Assembly (NCBI GenBank): GCA_033764075.1
Contig: JANRJH010000015.1
Coordinates: 1 to 64,000, forward strand
Length of the DNA stretch: 64,000 bases
Direction of reading: 5' to 3'
Source of the DNA: M3007 sp033764075
GTDB lineage: Bacteria > Bacteroidota > Bacteroidia > Chitinophagales > Saprospiraceae
Below are positions 1-7,561 of the stretch, in pieces (the stretch's first letter is position 1; the number at the start of each line of letters is the position of its first letter). The notes under the pieces were generated by a model, which worked only from the letters and a program-made list of their open reading frames with translations, was not told the origin of the DNA and made no database searches. Made by a program: the position numbers and the translations under genes.

Positions 1-96
1 TACCGTAGCCTTAATGTAACGGCTCCGCTGGGTAGTGAACTTCTTTTGTATCTTTCGAAGTTCTTTCAGCTCATCTTCTGCAAGGAGGAATTCCAT
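1..96 (-). CDS. IS630-like transposase, N-terminal fragment (runs off the left edge)
   Basis: An open frame begins with ATG at 96 and continues off the window edge, giving 32 residues. The sequence starts MEFLLAEDELKELRKIQ and goes on to a basic stretch with QRSRYIKA. The pattern of an acidic-hydrophobic first helix followed by a basic second helix resembles the N-terminal helix-turn-helix of IS630/Tc1-type transposases. No catalytic domain is visible because the gene is cut by the edge. The purine-rich GGAG at 84-87 lies within the coding sequence and is not a ribosome site. It overlaps the 3' end of the neighbouring secreted-protein frame, as expected for an insertion. The family assignment is inferred from a short sequence; another HTH protein is possible. 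Confidence 0.45.
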   Translation of the reverse strand, partial: MEFLLAEDELKELRKIQKKFTTQRSRYIKATV

Positions 97-1685
97 GACA
101 CAAAGTTAAACTTTTTCCCAAACCTCTTAATTTTGGGTATAAACACATTGTTCTTCAACGTGTACGTATACACCGCTTGAGGCATTCCATTCGCAGAAAC
201 CGGCACGTAAATACCTGTGTAATTTTGATCAAACGTGCAATCCTCCACATGCAAGTACGACTTGTCAAGTGCCTGAATCGCATACTGGGCATCCCGGACG
301 ACCGTATTATTCACCGCCCTCAACTGTGAAGCGGTGTTGGCCGTGATGCCCCGCCACATGCGGTCGCATCCTTCCAATACGGTATTGTCCAGTCCCATAA
401 AGTAGGCGGTGGATATTTCTATCTCGGCGCCTTCGTTCATGGTGAACCGGGAAGCCCGTACCCACAAATCAACATCCCAAATCAGCCGTCCTTCCACTTC
501 AATACATACATCAATCAGGTCATTATCGGTTGGTATCCCACTTTGGGAGAGGTATGTAACCGAAGATGGTTCAGTACCCAGTTTATAGGTAGTAACATGG
601 CCTTCACATTGGCAGCAATCCTCCAGTGTAACCGATACATTGCCGTTGTTCTGGGATACATCAAGGCACGCTTCCGGGGAGTAAACTTCCATCGGCACAT
701 TTAATATCGTTCCGATAGGTACGCTCGCATCAACATTCAAAGTCAGGGTTAATGTGGTACATACCGGCAAACCGCCAGGGTCTGGCGAAATTGAAACAGC
801 AGCCTCACCATCTTCGTCAAATCCTCCTCCGGCTTGCACGGTTACTCCGGGTAGTTGGGGGATCTGAGGGAAAATTTCTATCGTTACGGGAGGGCCAACA
901 GGATCACTCTCAAGGCAAATTTCATATGCAATAACTACCTGGCCGTCCACACATTGTTCCAAAACAGTCGGTGTAATCGTGGCCTCCAGCTGGGGCCTGC
1001 ATGAGTTGGTTACTACAATGTCATCCATCAGGAATCGATAGATGTGTGTACCAGCAACGGTTTGTTGGCCGATAAACAATAATTCGGTAATTTGACTGCC
1101 CGTGTTGTTAGTATACGGCGTTACCACGGGCGAGATGTAATCAACTCCACTGATATCAAGATTATTTTGAACAACGTTCTGATCGGTCGGGAACGAAAAA
1201 CAAAACACCCTGTGTGCATTTATCGTTGGGTTACTGCACAACTGTTCAACCGTGTTCTGGCACAAGGGCATATTTATGGCCTGACAAGGGGGAGCATTCA
1301 GTGCCCAGATTGAGATTATGGGGTCAGGAAGATTACTCGATCCAATTGCTGCAATTTTAAACGAAACGTCCATAGTACACCCCGGATCAATTGGTTCTGA
1401 TAACGGTACACGAATAAATTCGATGTTTACGGGACTGCCTGTAACATTAAATATTTGCGCAAAATGTACTATTTTGGAATTGAAATCTGTATCAAGGTAA
1501 ATATCCACTGTATTGGTTTGGTTAAGCGCTCCGCTTATGACTGGTGCCAGTATCCCCAATGAAGGGTAATAAACATCAAACCCCGACTGAAACGGTTCAA
1601 AATCACCAAAGCAAACCAAATTACACTGTGGATCGTTGCACTGCAGAGGTATTTGTGCTATGCCGGTACGGGTGAAGAAAAGCAA
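66..1685 (-). CDS. Secreted DUF11/beta-helix protein, truncated at both ends
   Basis: Unnamed secreted protein of about 540 residues. The middle (about 235-355) looks like a DUF11/CARDB-type beta-sandwich with paired cysteines, and residues about 385-510 have the stacked short repeats of a right-handed parallel beta-helix (RGITANTASQLRAVNNTVVR and similar). The first possible start in frame is TTG at 1685, but the frame stays open upstream to at least 1770 and encodes a convincing signal peptide (KTICFQIRLACCLAFLLFF) with no ATG, GTG or TTG in front; an ATT at 1733 is the nearest candidate. The last 20 or so residues are basic and unlike a beta-helix and coincide with the presumed insertion-sequence end, so the sorting domain expected at the C-terminus is missing. 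Probably a broken gene. Confidence 0.6.
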   Translation of the reverse strand: MLFFTRTGIAQIPLQCNDPQCNLVCFGDFEPFQSGFDVYYPSLGILAPVISGALNQTNTVDIYLDTDFNSKIVHFAQIFNVTGSPVNIEFIRVPLSEPIDPGCTMDVSFKIAAIGSSNLPDPIISIWALNAPPCQAINMPLCQNTVEQLCSNPTINAHRVFCFSFPTDQNVVQNNLDISGVDYISPVVTPYTNNTGSQITELLFIGQQTVAGTHIYRFLMDDIVVTNSCRPQLEATITPTVLEQCVDGQVVIAYEICLESDPVGPPVTIEIFPQIPQLPGVTVQAGGGFDEDGEAAVSISPDPGGLPVCTTLTLTLNVDASVPIGTILNVPMEVYSPEACLDVSQNNGNVSVTLEDCCQCEGHVTTYKLGTEPSSVTYLSQSGIPTDNDLIDVCIEVEGRLIWDVDLWVRASRFTMNEGAEIEISTAYFMGLDNTVLEGCDRMWRGITANTASQLRAVNNTVVRDAQYAIQALDKSYLHVEDCTFDQNYTGIYVPVSANGMPQAVYTYTLKNNVFIPKIKRFGKKFNFVSWNSSLQKMS

Positions 1686-1733
1686 GAATGCTAAACAGCA
1701 TGCTAGACGAATTTGGAAACAAATTGTTTTAAT

Positions 1734-2233
1734 ATGGGGGGGGGTACGCAGTGCATCCCCTTCCCAAAAGAAACTTTTTTCATGGTCGGCGCCATTTTGG
1801 GAGAAGTGAATAGTGAAATGTTAGCATTGCATGGCCAACGAAAAAGATAACAAACATCCAGCCCGCATTTATGACAGGGGAATGGTAATGGTTATTCAGA
1901 TAACCAGCTTCAAAAGGAGCCGGCACACATTCAAGACAAGAAAAACAGAAATGAGACTTTCACAGTTACTGATGGGATTATCATAACAAACCCTGATTCG
2001 TCCGTTCGGTATTACATGATCGTTTGATGTCGTATTATGCCACTATATTTCAACGTTGACCTTGCTATGCAAAGGTCATAACCTTTTTTCGTTATTGCAA
2101 AGCTGATATTCAAATTAACATAAAAATTTTTTCGCAAAAAAGCCTTTTCGTGCTACGAGTATATTCGCAGCATAAAAACACAGCCTGCTTGTCCTGACAG
2201 CAAACTCGCAGGACGAATTTCCACCTCACTCTT
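1734..2233. other. Gene-poor intergenic stretch
   Basis: About 500 bases without a convincing reading frame. It contains a run of nine G (1736-1744) next to the possible start of the secreted protein, and AT-rich sequence from about 2000 to 2180. A small perfect hairpin (6-bp arms AAAGGT/ACCTTT, 2071-2086) followed by a T run points in the plus direction, where no gene precedes it. Nothing else stands out. Confidence 0.5.
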
Positions 2234-3610
2234 TCACTTCAACGTTTCCAGCCGTCCCGCCGCTTTCAGCAATTTCAGCACCGCCAGCCGGTAGTCGAAC
2301 ACCTGTCGCCAGTAGTGGGTTTCGGCTTCGGAGAGGGCCGTTTGGGCGTTGAGCAGGTCGGTGAGGGGGGCTACGCCTTCCTTGTACTGGAGGAAGAGTT
2401 TGTCGGAGATGTCGCGCGCGAGGGCCACGTTGTCCTCCTGGGTATGCAGCATGTTGAGGGCGCTGCGGTACTGGCTGTAGGCCTGGTTGAACTCGAGTTT
2501 TTTGGCGCGCCCCACCTGATCGCGTTCGAGTTCGAGCTTTTGGCCTTCGAGCTTGAGCAGGTTTGATTTTCGGCGGTTGAGGAAGCCGTTGAAGATGGGC
2601 ACGTCGAGTTTGAAACCCACCATGGCCAGGCCGTACCATTCGGAGTCGGGATTGATAAAATTAAACGCCGGCTGTTGGGTCTGGATGCCGGCGGCGGCGT
2701 ATGCGCTGAGCTTGGGGAAGTTCTGTCCGTACTGGCTTCGGCTCTGTATTTCGTGCAGTTCCTTTCTGTTTTCCAGCATTTTGTAGGCGGTGCTCGACTC
2801 CAGGTCAAGCTCGATGTTTTGCCAAAGCAGGGAGTCCGCTGCGGGGGTATCGCCCTCCCAGGCCAGCTCCATGGGTTCGCTGAGCGGCAGATTGCACAGG
2901 AACTGGAGGTTTTGCTTGAGCAGGTCAATGGTGGTGAGCAGGTTTTTTTGCTGGGTTTCCAGGTTGGTTTGCGCCACGCGGATGCGCTTGACGTCAGTGG
3001 GTATGGCGTACCCGTTTTCCAGTTGCAGCTCGGCCATTCGCCGCAGATCGTCGATCTTTTCCAGGTTTCCGCTGAGGCCCTGGAGCAGCTGCTCGGTTTG
3101 CAGGATCTGATAAAACAAGGTTGCGGTGTGGTAGATGACCTCTTCTTCGCTGTATGCCAGGGCGAGGTCGGACAGGTTTCGGCTTACCTCGGCGGCGGGG
3201 GCCATGCGGATTGCCGACACGTCGAGCAGTGTTTGGGAGGCATTGACCACGGCGCCCGTTTGCCAGAGCTGGTTGATCTGAACCGGCAGGTATTCGTCGT
3301 CGGGGCCGCCAAACAACCCGGAGGGCCAGAATTCGGTCGGTCGTTGCGGCACATAGTCCAGGTGCACCGTTCCGCTGATCTGCGGATAGTTGGCGCTGCG
3401 CCGCTCGCGGATTTTTACGTCCACCGCTTGCCGGTCCAGACGTGCTTTTTGGAGTGTGGCGCTGTTTTCCAGCGCCAGGTGCAGCGCCTCGGGCAAGGAC
3501 AACGGCCGCACTGTTTGGGCATTCAGGCTGCCGATCGGCCCGCACAAACCGAGCAGGAGACAAACAAGCCAAATGGATTTATACATGCAAAAACGTAGGG
3601 TAAAATTCAT
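2234..3610 (-). CDS. TolC family outer membrane efflux protein
   Basis: Outer-membrane channel of a tripartite efflux or secretion system. The 458 residues fit the TolC/OEP family: signal peptide ending near LNAQ (about residue 32), then two homologous halves rich in long amphipathic helices, with the typical LTLPEAL-like opening (LSLPEALHLALENSATLQKA) and the second-half motif around EGVAPLTDLLNAQTALSEAE. ATG at 3586 (MYKSIWLV) gives a more usual signal-peptide length than 3610 and is an alternative start. No membrane-fusion protein or inner-membrane pump lies beside it in the window, so its partner is unknown. The gene stands alone, 79 bases downstream of a T9SS protein gene on the same strand. 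Confidence 0.9.
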   Translation of the reverse strand: MNFTLRFCMYKSIWLVCLLLGLCGPIGSLNAQTVRPLSLPEALHLALENSATLQKARLDRQAVDVKIRERRSANYPQISGTVHLDYVPQRPTEFWPSGLFGGPDDEYLPVQINQLWQTGAVVNASQTLLDVSAIRMAPAAEVSRNLSDLALAYSEEEVIYHTATLFYQILQTEQLLQGLSGNLEKIDDLRRMAELQLENGYAIPTDVKRIRVAQTNLETQQKNLLTTIDLLKQNLQFLCNLPLSEPMELAWEGDTPAADSLLWQNIELDLESSTAYKMLENRKELHEIQSRSQYGQNFPKLSAYAAAGIQTQQPAFNFINPDSEWYGLAMVGFKLDVPIFNGFLNRRKSNLLKLEGQKLELERDQVGRAKKLEFNQAYSQYRSALNMLHTQEDNVALARDISDKLFLQYKEGVAPLTDLLNAQTALSEAETHYWRQVFDYRLAVLKLLKAAGRLETLK

Positions 3611-3689
3611 AAACCTGTAAAATTAGGGAATTTGGCGCAACGGTCCAATGGCCGGAGGCCCTATTTGCCAAACGTTAAATTTTGGGCGG

Positions 3690-4817
3690 TTAGCGAATCA
3701 AGGTCACGTCGCCGGTGTAAACCTTTTCGCGGCCGTCGGTAAACCGGAGCACGGCCTCCCAAAGATACACACCCGGGGGTTGTTCATCGCCGGCGGCGGT
3801 ACCGTCCCAACCCAGTTCGGCCACATTTGCGGGCATTTGTTCGGCGTTGAAAACGCGTTTCCCCTGGCGATTGTACACCCGAAGGGATGAAACGGCAGCC
3901 ACGCCGGAACCGGTATACACGGAAAAAAATCGATTCGCCGGATCAGCGCCGCCTGGAGCGAACACATTGGGAAAAAACACGGCTCTTTGGCGGAATACGC
4001 CGACGAACAGGTTGTCCGCTGCCCCGCAACCGTCGGCAGCAAATACGTTGACGGTATACTGCCGGTTGCGCTGCGGCAACAGCAGCACCCAGTCGGGGCC
4101 AATGGCGATCACGTCGTCGGGCGGCGCCAGCGCAAGGGAGTCGATGGGGCGGTCGGCGGAAAATTCGAGGCGCAGGGTGTCGCCCAGGGCGATGGTGGTA
4201 TCCGGTCCGGCGTCAAAAGTAAGGCCGGGCGCCTGAGGCAGAATAGCCCCTTCGGTTTGGGTGCATCCGAGTGCATCCACCACGGTGAGGGTGTAGGTGC
4301 CGCCCGGCAGGCCGGTCCAGCTGGTTTTACCGGAGGGCGGTTCATTTTCGAGTCCGGCCCGGTAGGGTGCCTGCCCACCGGTGATGCCGGCAATAAGGAT
4401 AGAGCCGCCGTTTTGACCGAAGCAGGCTTCGCCGTTGACCTCCAGCGCCACATCAATCGGGGGGGGCGATTGCAGCACAATGGTTTGGGTGAGGGTGTCT
4501 CCCTGGGCGTCTGCAAAAGCGAACTGGTAGGCGCCCGCCGGCAAATCGTTCAGGGCAAGCGTAGCGGGCTGACCGGCAGCCCATTCGCCAAGTCCGCTCA
4601 GACTAGCCGGCGCATTGATCCAGACAAACTGCACCGGCCGACTTCCTCCCAACAAAGAGGCTTCAATACCGCCATCCGGCTTGGTCGCGCAGGTCAGGTC
4701 GCGTTTGACAAACAAAACCTGTAAGTTGCCGCCCGACTGCCCGCGACTTTCCACAGATGGGAGGACCGCGAGACCAAGGGCGAACAACAAAGTGCAGAAT
4801 ACGGTATCGGTCGGCAT
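3690..4817 (-). CDS. Secreted protein with SprB-like repeats and T9SS type B sorting domain
   Basis: The 375 residues begin with a signal peptide (to about SRGQS) and then carry two beta-sandwich modules of the SprB/HYR-like kind, each ending in a glycine-rich LPGGTYTLTVVDALGC-type motif. Residues about 285-375 are a gliding-motility-associated C-terminal domain: FFPNVFAPGG, an LRVYNRQGKRVF strand, a GWDGTAAG turn, PGVYLWEAVL and a final VTLIR. This domain directs secretion by the type IX system and attachment to, or release from, the cell surface. The function of the passenger is unknown. It lies 40 bases after the thioesterase gene on the same strand and could be read through from it. Confidence 0.85.
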   Translation of the reverse strand: MPTDTVFCTLLFALGLAVLPSVESRGQSGGNLQVLFVKRDLTCATKPDGGIEASLLGGSRPVQFVWINAPASLSGLGEWAAGQPATLALNDLPAGAYQFAFADAQGDTLTQTIVLQSPPPIDVALEVNGEACFGQNGGSILIAGITGGQAPYRAGLENEPPSGKTSWTGLPGGTYTLTVVDALGCTQTEGAILPQAPGLTFDAGPDTTIALGDTLRLEFSADRPIDSLALAPPDDVIAIGPDWVLLLPQRNRQYTVNVFAADGCGAADNLFVGVFRQRAVFFPNVFAPGGADPANRFFSVYTGSGVAAVSSLRVYNRQGKRVFNAEQMPANVAELGWDGTAAGDEQPPGVYLWEAVLRFTDGREKVYTGDVTLIR

Positions 4818-4857
4818 ATTTTACTACAATTCATCGGCGCGCAGCAAAGTGGCACAC

Positions 4858-5265
4858 TTACTCCCAGGCAGTCTTTTTCCGGTATGCCACGCCCCTGAAA
4901 AACGCCACGAGGCTGCCGTCCTGTTTGGTTACGCGAATGGCGTAATTGGACAGGCTGTTGCCCAGATGCTCCTCCTCGGCAATTGCCGTGATTTCGTCGT
5001 TTTCCATGATCGGCGCTACGTGCTCGATGGTGCAATGCACAGATAACGCATGACGGCCCCTGGAGTTGCAGGCGAAGGCGAAAGCGCTGTCGGCCAGGGC
5101 AAAGGCGATGCCGCCGTGCGCCACCCGGAAACCGTTGAGCATGTCGGGGCGCACACGCATGCGCAGGGTGCAAGCGCCTTCGCTTACCGCTACAAGTTCC
5201 ATGCCCATCCATTGGCTGAACGGGTCATTGTCGAACATGCGGTGAAAAATATCCAGGGGTGTCAT
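4858..5265 (-). CDS. PaaI-type hotdog thioesterase
   Basis: Acyl-CoA thioesterase of the hotdog fold. The sequence has the PaaI hallmark GFRVAHGGIAFALADSAFAFA, with HGG and the following helix Asp forming the expected catalytic and CoA-binding region, and a later strand GRHALSVHCTIEHVAP. The ATG at 5265 overlaps the TGA of the upstream dehydrogenase gene (ATGA), so I prefer this start over one 54 bases further upstream; the resulting 135 residues match the usual family length. The overlap implies translational coupling and a joint role with the 3-hydroxyacyl-CoA dehydrogenase, as in phenylacetate or related aromatic and acyl-CoA catabolism, where PaaI removes dead-end CoA esters. No other paa genes are nearby. 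Confidence 0.9.
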   Translation of the reverse strand: MTPLDIFHRMFDNDPFSQWMGMELVAVSEGACTLRMRVRPDMLNGFRVAHGGIAFALADSAFAFACNSRGRHALSVHCTIEHVAPIMENDEITAIAEEEHLGNSLSNYAIRVTKQDGSLVAFFRGVAYRKKTAWE

Positions 5266-6425
5266 TGTTCGTAAAAAGCGCGCTGTTCCCGGGACATGCG
5301 GCGCAGCAAGGGGCTGCATCGGTACCGGTCTTCCAGGTACTCCGCATAGAGTGCGTCAATCTGTTCGACCACATGAGGGATACCGAGTTCATCGGCCCAG
5401 GCCAGCAGTCCTTTCGGGTAATTGACGCCTTGTGACATGGCCATGTCGATGTCGTCGCGTGTGGCGATGCGCAAGAACAGGGCATCTGCAGCTTCGTTGA
5501 TGAGCATGGCCAGGATGCGACTGACGATGGTGCGGCCCAGTTCTAGGTCGGTCACCGGCTCGGGCATCCGGGCACCCGGGCGGTAGTCATAGAAGCCCTT
5601 GCCGCTTTTTCGGCCGAAATAGTGGGCGTCGACGAGCCGTTTTTGGGTGAAAGACGGTTTGTAACGCGGGTCGAAGTAGAAAGCAGAAAAAACGGTTTCG
5701 GTGACCGTATAGTTGATGTCGTTCCCGATGTAGTCCATGAGTTCGAAGGGCCCCATCCGGAAACCGCCGATTTCGCGCATGGCCCAGTCGATGGTGGCGA
5801 CATCGGCAATGCCCTCGTCGAAAATCCGCAATGCTTCGCCGTAGTAGGGTCTGGCCACGCGGTTCACGATGAAGCCCGGGGTATCTTTGGCGAGCACCGT
5901 GGTTTTACCCCAGGTGTCGATGAGCGTTTTTCCGCGTTCGATGACCTCGGGCTTGGTTTGCACGCCGGGGATGATCTCCACCAAACGCATCAGCGGCGCC
6001 GGATTAAAGAAGTGCACCCCCAGGATGCGCTCCGGGTGTTTGAGGTGGGCGCCCATGGCGGAAATGGACAGTGAGGACGTATTGCTGGCGAGTATGGTGT
6101 CGGGCGACACGACGGCCTCCATGCTTTTAAACGCAATCTGCTTCTCTTCAATCTCCTCCACGATGGCCTCAATGACCAGCGCGCAGTTGCGGTATTCGCT
6201 CATGTGATCAGTGAAACGGATGCGACTGAACAGGGAATAGGCCTCTGCATCTTCGAGTTTACCCTTATCCACCGCCATTTTCAGGCTTTCCTGGATGCGT
6301 TTGCCCGATTTGGCGAGTGCGATGGTGTGGTTGTCGCAGACAACCACTTCGTGTCCGGCCGCCGCCGCCACCTGGGCGATACCGCTTCCCATGGCGCCGG
6401 CGCCAAGTACTCCAATGGTTTCCAT
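5262..6425 (-). CDS. 3-hydroxyacyl-CoA dehydrogenase (PaaH/Hbd type)
   Basis: NAD-dependent oxidation of 3-hydroxyacyl-CoA to 3-ketoacyl-CoA. The N-terminus has the Rossmann motif GAGAMGSGIAQ (residues about 8-18), followed by the ASNTSS substrate loop and the catalytic HFFNPAPLMRLVE segment with the His-Glu pair. A first 3HCDH C-terminal domain (GPFELMDYIGNDI, FGRKSGKGFYDY) is followed by a partial second copy (IDMAMSQGVNYPKGLLAW), as in PaaH-type enzymes; at 387 residues it is shorter than the roughly 475-residue E. coli PaaH. It is the first gene of a coupled pair with the PaaI-like thioesterase. Hbd-like short-chain activity is equally possible. Confidence 0.93.
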   Translation of the reverse strand: METIGVLGAGAMGSGIAQVAAAAGHEVVVCDNHTIALAKSGKRIQESLKMAVDKGKLEDAEAYSLFSRIRFTDHMSEYRNCALVIEAIVEEIEEKQIAFKSMEAVVSPDTILASNTSSLSISAMGAHLKHPERILGVHFFNPAPLMRLVEIIPGVQTKPEVIERGKTLIDTWGKTTVLAKDTPGFIVNRVARPYYGEALRIFDEGIADVATIDWAMREIGGFRMGPFELMDYIGNDINYTVTETVFSAFYFDPRYKPSFTQKRLVDAHYFGRKSGKGFYDYRPGARMPEPVTDLELGRTIVSRILAMLINEAADALFLRIATRDDIDMAMSQGVNYPKGLLAWADELGIPHVVEQIDALYAEYLEDRYRCSPLLRRMSREQRAFYEQ

Positions 6426-6497
6426 ACGGAAGAATCAAATGTTATGCGGGTCAAAGGTAGTACCTATTGGTGCAACATTGTTGGGCAAAATTTGGCT

Positions 6498-6905
6498 GAT
6501 CCGCTGCGAGCCCTATATGCTCCTTGGCGGTTTGTTTTTTTTAAATGAACCGCAGAGGAGCACAGGGGTATCGCAGAGGGGCACAGGGGTGATTCCTTTG
6601 TGATCCGCTGCGAGCCCAATGTGATCCTTGGCGGTTTGTTTTTTTTTAAATGAACCACAGAGGAACACAGGGGTATCGCAGAGGGGCACAGGGGTGATTC
6701 CTTTGTGATCCGCTGCGAGCCCAATGTGATCCTTGGCGGTTTGTTTTTTTTAAATGAACCACAGAGGAGCACAGAGGCATCGCAGAGGCATCGCAGAGGG
6801 TATAAACGCTGGAGCCCTTTGTGCCCCTCTGTGTAACCACCGTGTCCTCTGCGGTTTATTTTTAAATGAACCACAGAGGAGCACAGAGGCATCACAGAGG
6901 ATTGA
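6498..6905. repeat. Tandem 105-bp repeat array built from decamers
   Basis: Three units starting GATCCGCTGCGAG at 6498, 6602 and 6707 repeat with a period of 104-105 bases and are nearly identical; a fourth, diverged unit follows to about 6905. Within units the motif NNCACAGAGG or NNCACAGGGG recurs every 10 bases, and arms CCTCTGCGGTT and AACCACAGAGG (6846-6880) can pair across a T-rich loop. The array fills the space between the dehydrogenase gene and ruvC. Reading frames through it give only low-complexity peptides and are not genes. Confidence 0.9.
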
Positions 6906-6916
6906 CCAGATATTTT

Positions 6917-6924
6917 TACCTTTG
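6917..6924 (+). promoter_or_regulatory. -7 promoter box TACCTTTG of ruvC
   Basis: A perfect match to the Bacteroidota -7 consensus TAnnTTTG. Only five bases separate it from the ruvC ATG, so transcription should begin at or within a few bases of the start codon. No TTTG -33 element is found at the normal spacing. Confidence 0.55.
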
Positions 6925-6929
6925 TAGGA

Positions 6930-7514
6930 ATGCACAACGACAGCCTTCCACCCAACCCTTCGACCCGACGCATCCTGGGCATCGATCCCGGCACCAACGT
7001 ACTCGGCTTCGCGGTGCTGGATGTTGAGGGATCCAAAATGAGCGTCATAGAGATTGGCGTGCTCACTTTCGGGCATGTGGGCGATGAACACACGGTGAAA
7101 CTACGATACATTTTTGAGCAGGTGCAGGACTTAATCTGCCAACATAAACCCGCAGAAATGGCCATTGAAGCGCCGTTTTTTGGCAAAAATGTGCAAAGTA
7201 TGCTCAAGCTCGGCCGTGCACAAGGGGTAGCCATCGCCGCGGGCATGGTAAACCACCTGACCATCGCCGAGTATATGCCCAAAAAGATCAAACGCGCCGT
7301 TACGGGCAACGGCAACGCCTCGAAAGAGCAGGTAGCCGGCATGCTGGAAAACATACTCCATACCCGTTTTTCTGAAAAGTATTTCGACGCCACCGATGCG
7401 CTGGCCGCTGCTGTTTGCCACCATTTTCAGGGAAAAACCTCCATCAGTGGAAAAAAGAACTATTCCGGCTGGTCAGCGTTCGTAAAGGACAATCCGGACA
7501 GGAAGAAAAAATAA
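6930..7514 (+). CDS. ruvC: Crossover junction endodeoxyribonuclease RuvC
   Basis: Holliday-junction resolvase that cuts four-way junctions moved by RuvAB during recombinational repair. The 194 residues show the RNase-H-fold acidic residues: Asp19 in ILGIDPG, a Glu in MAIEAPFFGKN, and the C-terminal ATDALAAAVCHHF aspartate. The usual start of the fold (RRILGIDPGTN) follows a 12-residue leader, and the -7 box five bases upstream of the ATG supports this start. It is followed after 47 bases by a lipoprotein gene on the same strand. ruvA and ruvB are not in the window. Confidence 0.96.
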   Translation: MHNDSLPPNPSTRRILGIDPGTNVLGFAVLDVEGSKMSVIEIGVLTFGHVGDEHTVKLRYIFEQVQDLICQHKPAEMAIEAPFFGKNVQSMLKLGRAQGVAIAAGMVNHLTIAEYMPKKIKRAVTGNGNASKEQVAGMLENILHTRFSEKYFDATDALAAAVCHHFQGKTSISGKKNYSGWSAFVKDNPDRKKK

Positions 7515-7561
7515 ACGTCGTTCATCCACCGATCTTATTGCAAACCAGCATATCCCCGCAA

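Noticed and set aside
6498..6905. Possible CRISPR array
   Set aside because: Units are about 105 bases with no unique spacers, and the inner period is 10 bases; no cas genes are present.
6464..7393. A 309-codon minus-strand frame across the repeat array and the start of ruvC
   Set aside because: Its translation is the repeat array in protein form (recurring PPRITLGSQRITKESPLCPS) plus the antisense of ruvC; the repeats and the ruvC evidence explain it.
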